A stretch of DNA of 44,761 bases from Verrucomicrobiota bacterium (GTDB lineage: Bacteria; Verrucomicrobiota; Verrucomicrobiia; Verrucomicrobiales; DEV007), in NCBI GenBank assembly GCA_003402735.1, contig QQNE01000026.1:1-44761 (forward strand), written 5' to 3'. Below the pieces are notes generated by a model, which saw nothing but the letters and a program-made list of their open reading frames with translations, was not told the DNA's origin and did not search any database. Positions 44,092 to 44,761 of this stretch are shown piece after piece; position 1 is the stretch's first letter; every line of letters starts with the position of its first letter. The translations under genes and the position numbers were made by a program.

Positions 44092-44761
44092 TCAAAGTTT
44101 CGGATCGATGCGCAGGATGCCCTTGCCGGTGCGCTGGCGGATTTCCTGGCCGGCGGCGTGGACGATCACTTCGCATTCGAGATTGCTGACGGGGCCGAGG
44201 AGGGCCTCGTCCTTGGCGTGGATTTGGAAAACGACTTCCTTTGCATTGGCGGTGACGCGCGGGAGCGGTTCGCGGACCTCGACGCCCTTGGGCAGGCCGA
44301 GGAGTTTCACTTCCGCCTCGCCCTCGAAGGAGGTCTTCATCGTCACCGTCCAGCGATAAGGAATGCTGCCGCCGCGCCGGACGCTGACAGGATCACTGCG
44401 GAGGTTGAGATACGGCTCGGCGACGGTGATCGGGATGATGGGCGCTGAGACCCGGAGCTCGCCCGGGCTGCCGTGGTTGGCATGTTGATTGGTGATCCGG
44501 CGGGTGAAGGCTACGACCGACAGCGGCGCGGTGCCGAGTCGGGCGGTGGACTCGGCGGAGACACGCAGCACGGCGTCGGTGCGGCCCTCGGCGATGGTTT
44601 CCGCAGGCTGGTAGGTCACGCCGACGGGGGCGTTGTCGCAGACGAAATCGATCGGTGCGTCGAAACCGGGGCGGCGGGTGAGCTTCACGGGAATGGCCAG
44701 TTCGCCACCACGCACGAGCGGCACGGTGGGGGCCTGGAGTTCGAGGGAAAAGGGCGCGGGA
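44092..44761 (-). CDS. C-terminal part of a large Ig-like exported protein, 5' end outside window
   Basis: The frame is open to the right edge and gives 222 visible residues ending GKGILRIDPKL. It is beta-rich with repeated Ig-like or cell-adhesion-like patterns: LAIPVKLTRRPGFDAPIDFV, LRVSAESTARLGTAPLSVVA and EPYLNLRSDPVSVRRGGSI. Such segments are common in planctomycete pre-peptidase C-terminal or calx-like proteins that precede DUF1549/DUF1553 genes. No catalytic or heme motif is visible in this part. It ends 14 nt before the next gene, so they are likely co-transcribed. Confidence 0.8.
   Translation of the reverse strand, partial: PAPFSLELQAPTVPLVRGGELAIPVKLTRRPGFDAPIDFVCDNAPVGVTYQPAETIAEGRTDAVLRVSAESTARLGTAPLSVVAFTRRITNQHANHGSPGELRVSAPIIPITVAEPYLNLRSDPVSVRRGGSIPYRWTVTMKTSFEGEAEVKLLGLPKGVEVREPLPRVTANAKEVVFQIHAKDEALLGPVSNLECEVIVHAAGQEIRQRTGKGILRIDPKL

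Noticed and set aside
41885-44359. An 824-codon plus-strand frame opposite the Ig-like/DUF1553 protein
   Set aside because: It shows a Gly/Val/Glu-biased composition without any domain, while the opposite strand encodes clear family motifs.
1-44761. CRISPR arrays, transposases, rRNA genes or phage genes
   Set aside because: No regularly spaced repeats, transposase motifs, rRNA sequence or phage structural proteins were seen anywhere in the window.

Overview
The window looks like a chromosomal piece of a Verrucomicrobiota (PVC superphylum) bacterium with GC-rich, densely packed genes. Three things point there: an alternative complex III (ACIII) operon leading into an aa3-type oxidase; planctomycete/verrucomicrobial families next to an ECF sigma factor (DUF1501, and DUF1549/DUF1553 proteins with cytochrome motifs); and a 34-residue AURKAIP1/COX24-type basic protein. 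The assignment is inferred from gene content, not from a marker phylogeny.

Layout. 1-2021 (minus): sulfate assimilation operon cysH-cysC-cysD, with cysD running off the left edge and a dyad upstream of cysH. 2106-4088 (minus): transketolase. 4160-8913 (plus): moaA, moaC, a candidate promoter, lysA, an exported protein with a caspase-like His/Cys arrangement, and bioB. 9069-27932 (minus): one respiratory operon of about 19 kb and 18 genes, in transcription order actA, actB, actC, actD, actE, actF, a Pro/Ala-rich membrane protein, a CcoN-like protein, a CcoO-like cytochrome c, a membrane cytochrome c, coxA, coxC, subunit IV, two small membrane proteins, coxB, ctaA, ctaB. A perfect palindrome with CRP/FNR-like geometry sits 20 nt before actA. 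28153-33477 (plus): hisG, the 34-aa basic protein, a TPR protein, a MutM-type glycosylase, a 429-nt noncoding stretch with nested inverted repeats, and a polytopic membrane protein. 33484-35589 (minus): exported esterase-like hydrolase. 35732-35818 (plus): tRNA-Ser(GCT) followed by a perfect hairpin. 35946-44761 (minus): a planctomycete-type surface or catabolic module made of an Ig-like protein tail, a DUF1549/DUF1553 protein, and a translationally coupled ECF sigma - FecR-like regulator - DUF1549/DUF1553 - DUF1501 set.

How the genes work together. ACIII should oxidise quinol and pass electrons through c-type hemes (ActA five CxxCH, ActE one) to the oxidase. Between ACIII and coxA lies an unusual module. 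It has a CcoO-type monoheme cytochrome that keeps its heme ligands, and a CcoN homologue that has lost the CuB ligands, the heme b3 ligand and one low-spin heme ligand of a cbb3 oxidase. It cannot be an ordinary oxygen reductase. My inference is that it is a structural or electron-bridging module between ACIII and the aa3 oxidase. The true oxidase keeps all its metal ligands but has leucine where the K-channel lysine is expected, and its subunit III carries a periplasmic insertion of about 265 residues. These three oddities in one operon are the strongest candidates for undescribed biology here. ctaA and ctaB at the operon end make heme A for coxA.

All reading was by eye from motifs and remembered family sequences; no database search or structure prediction was run.
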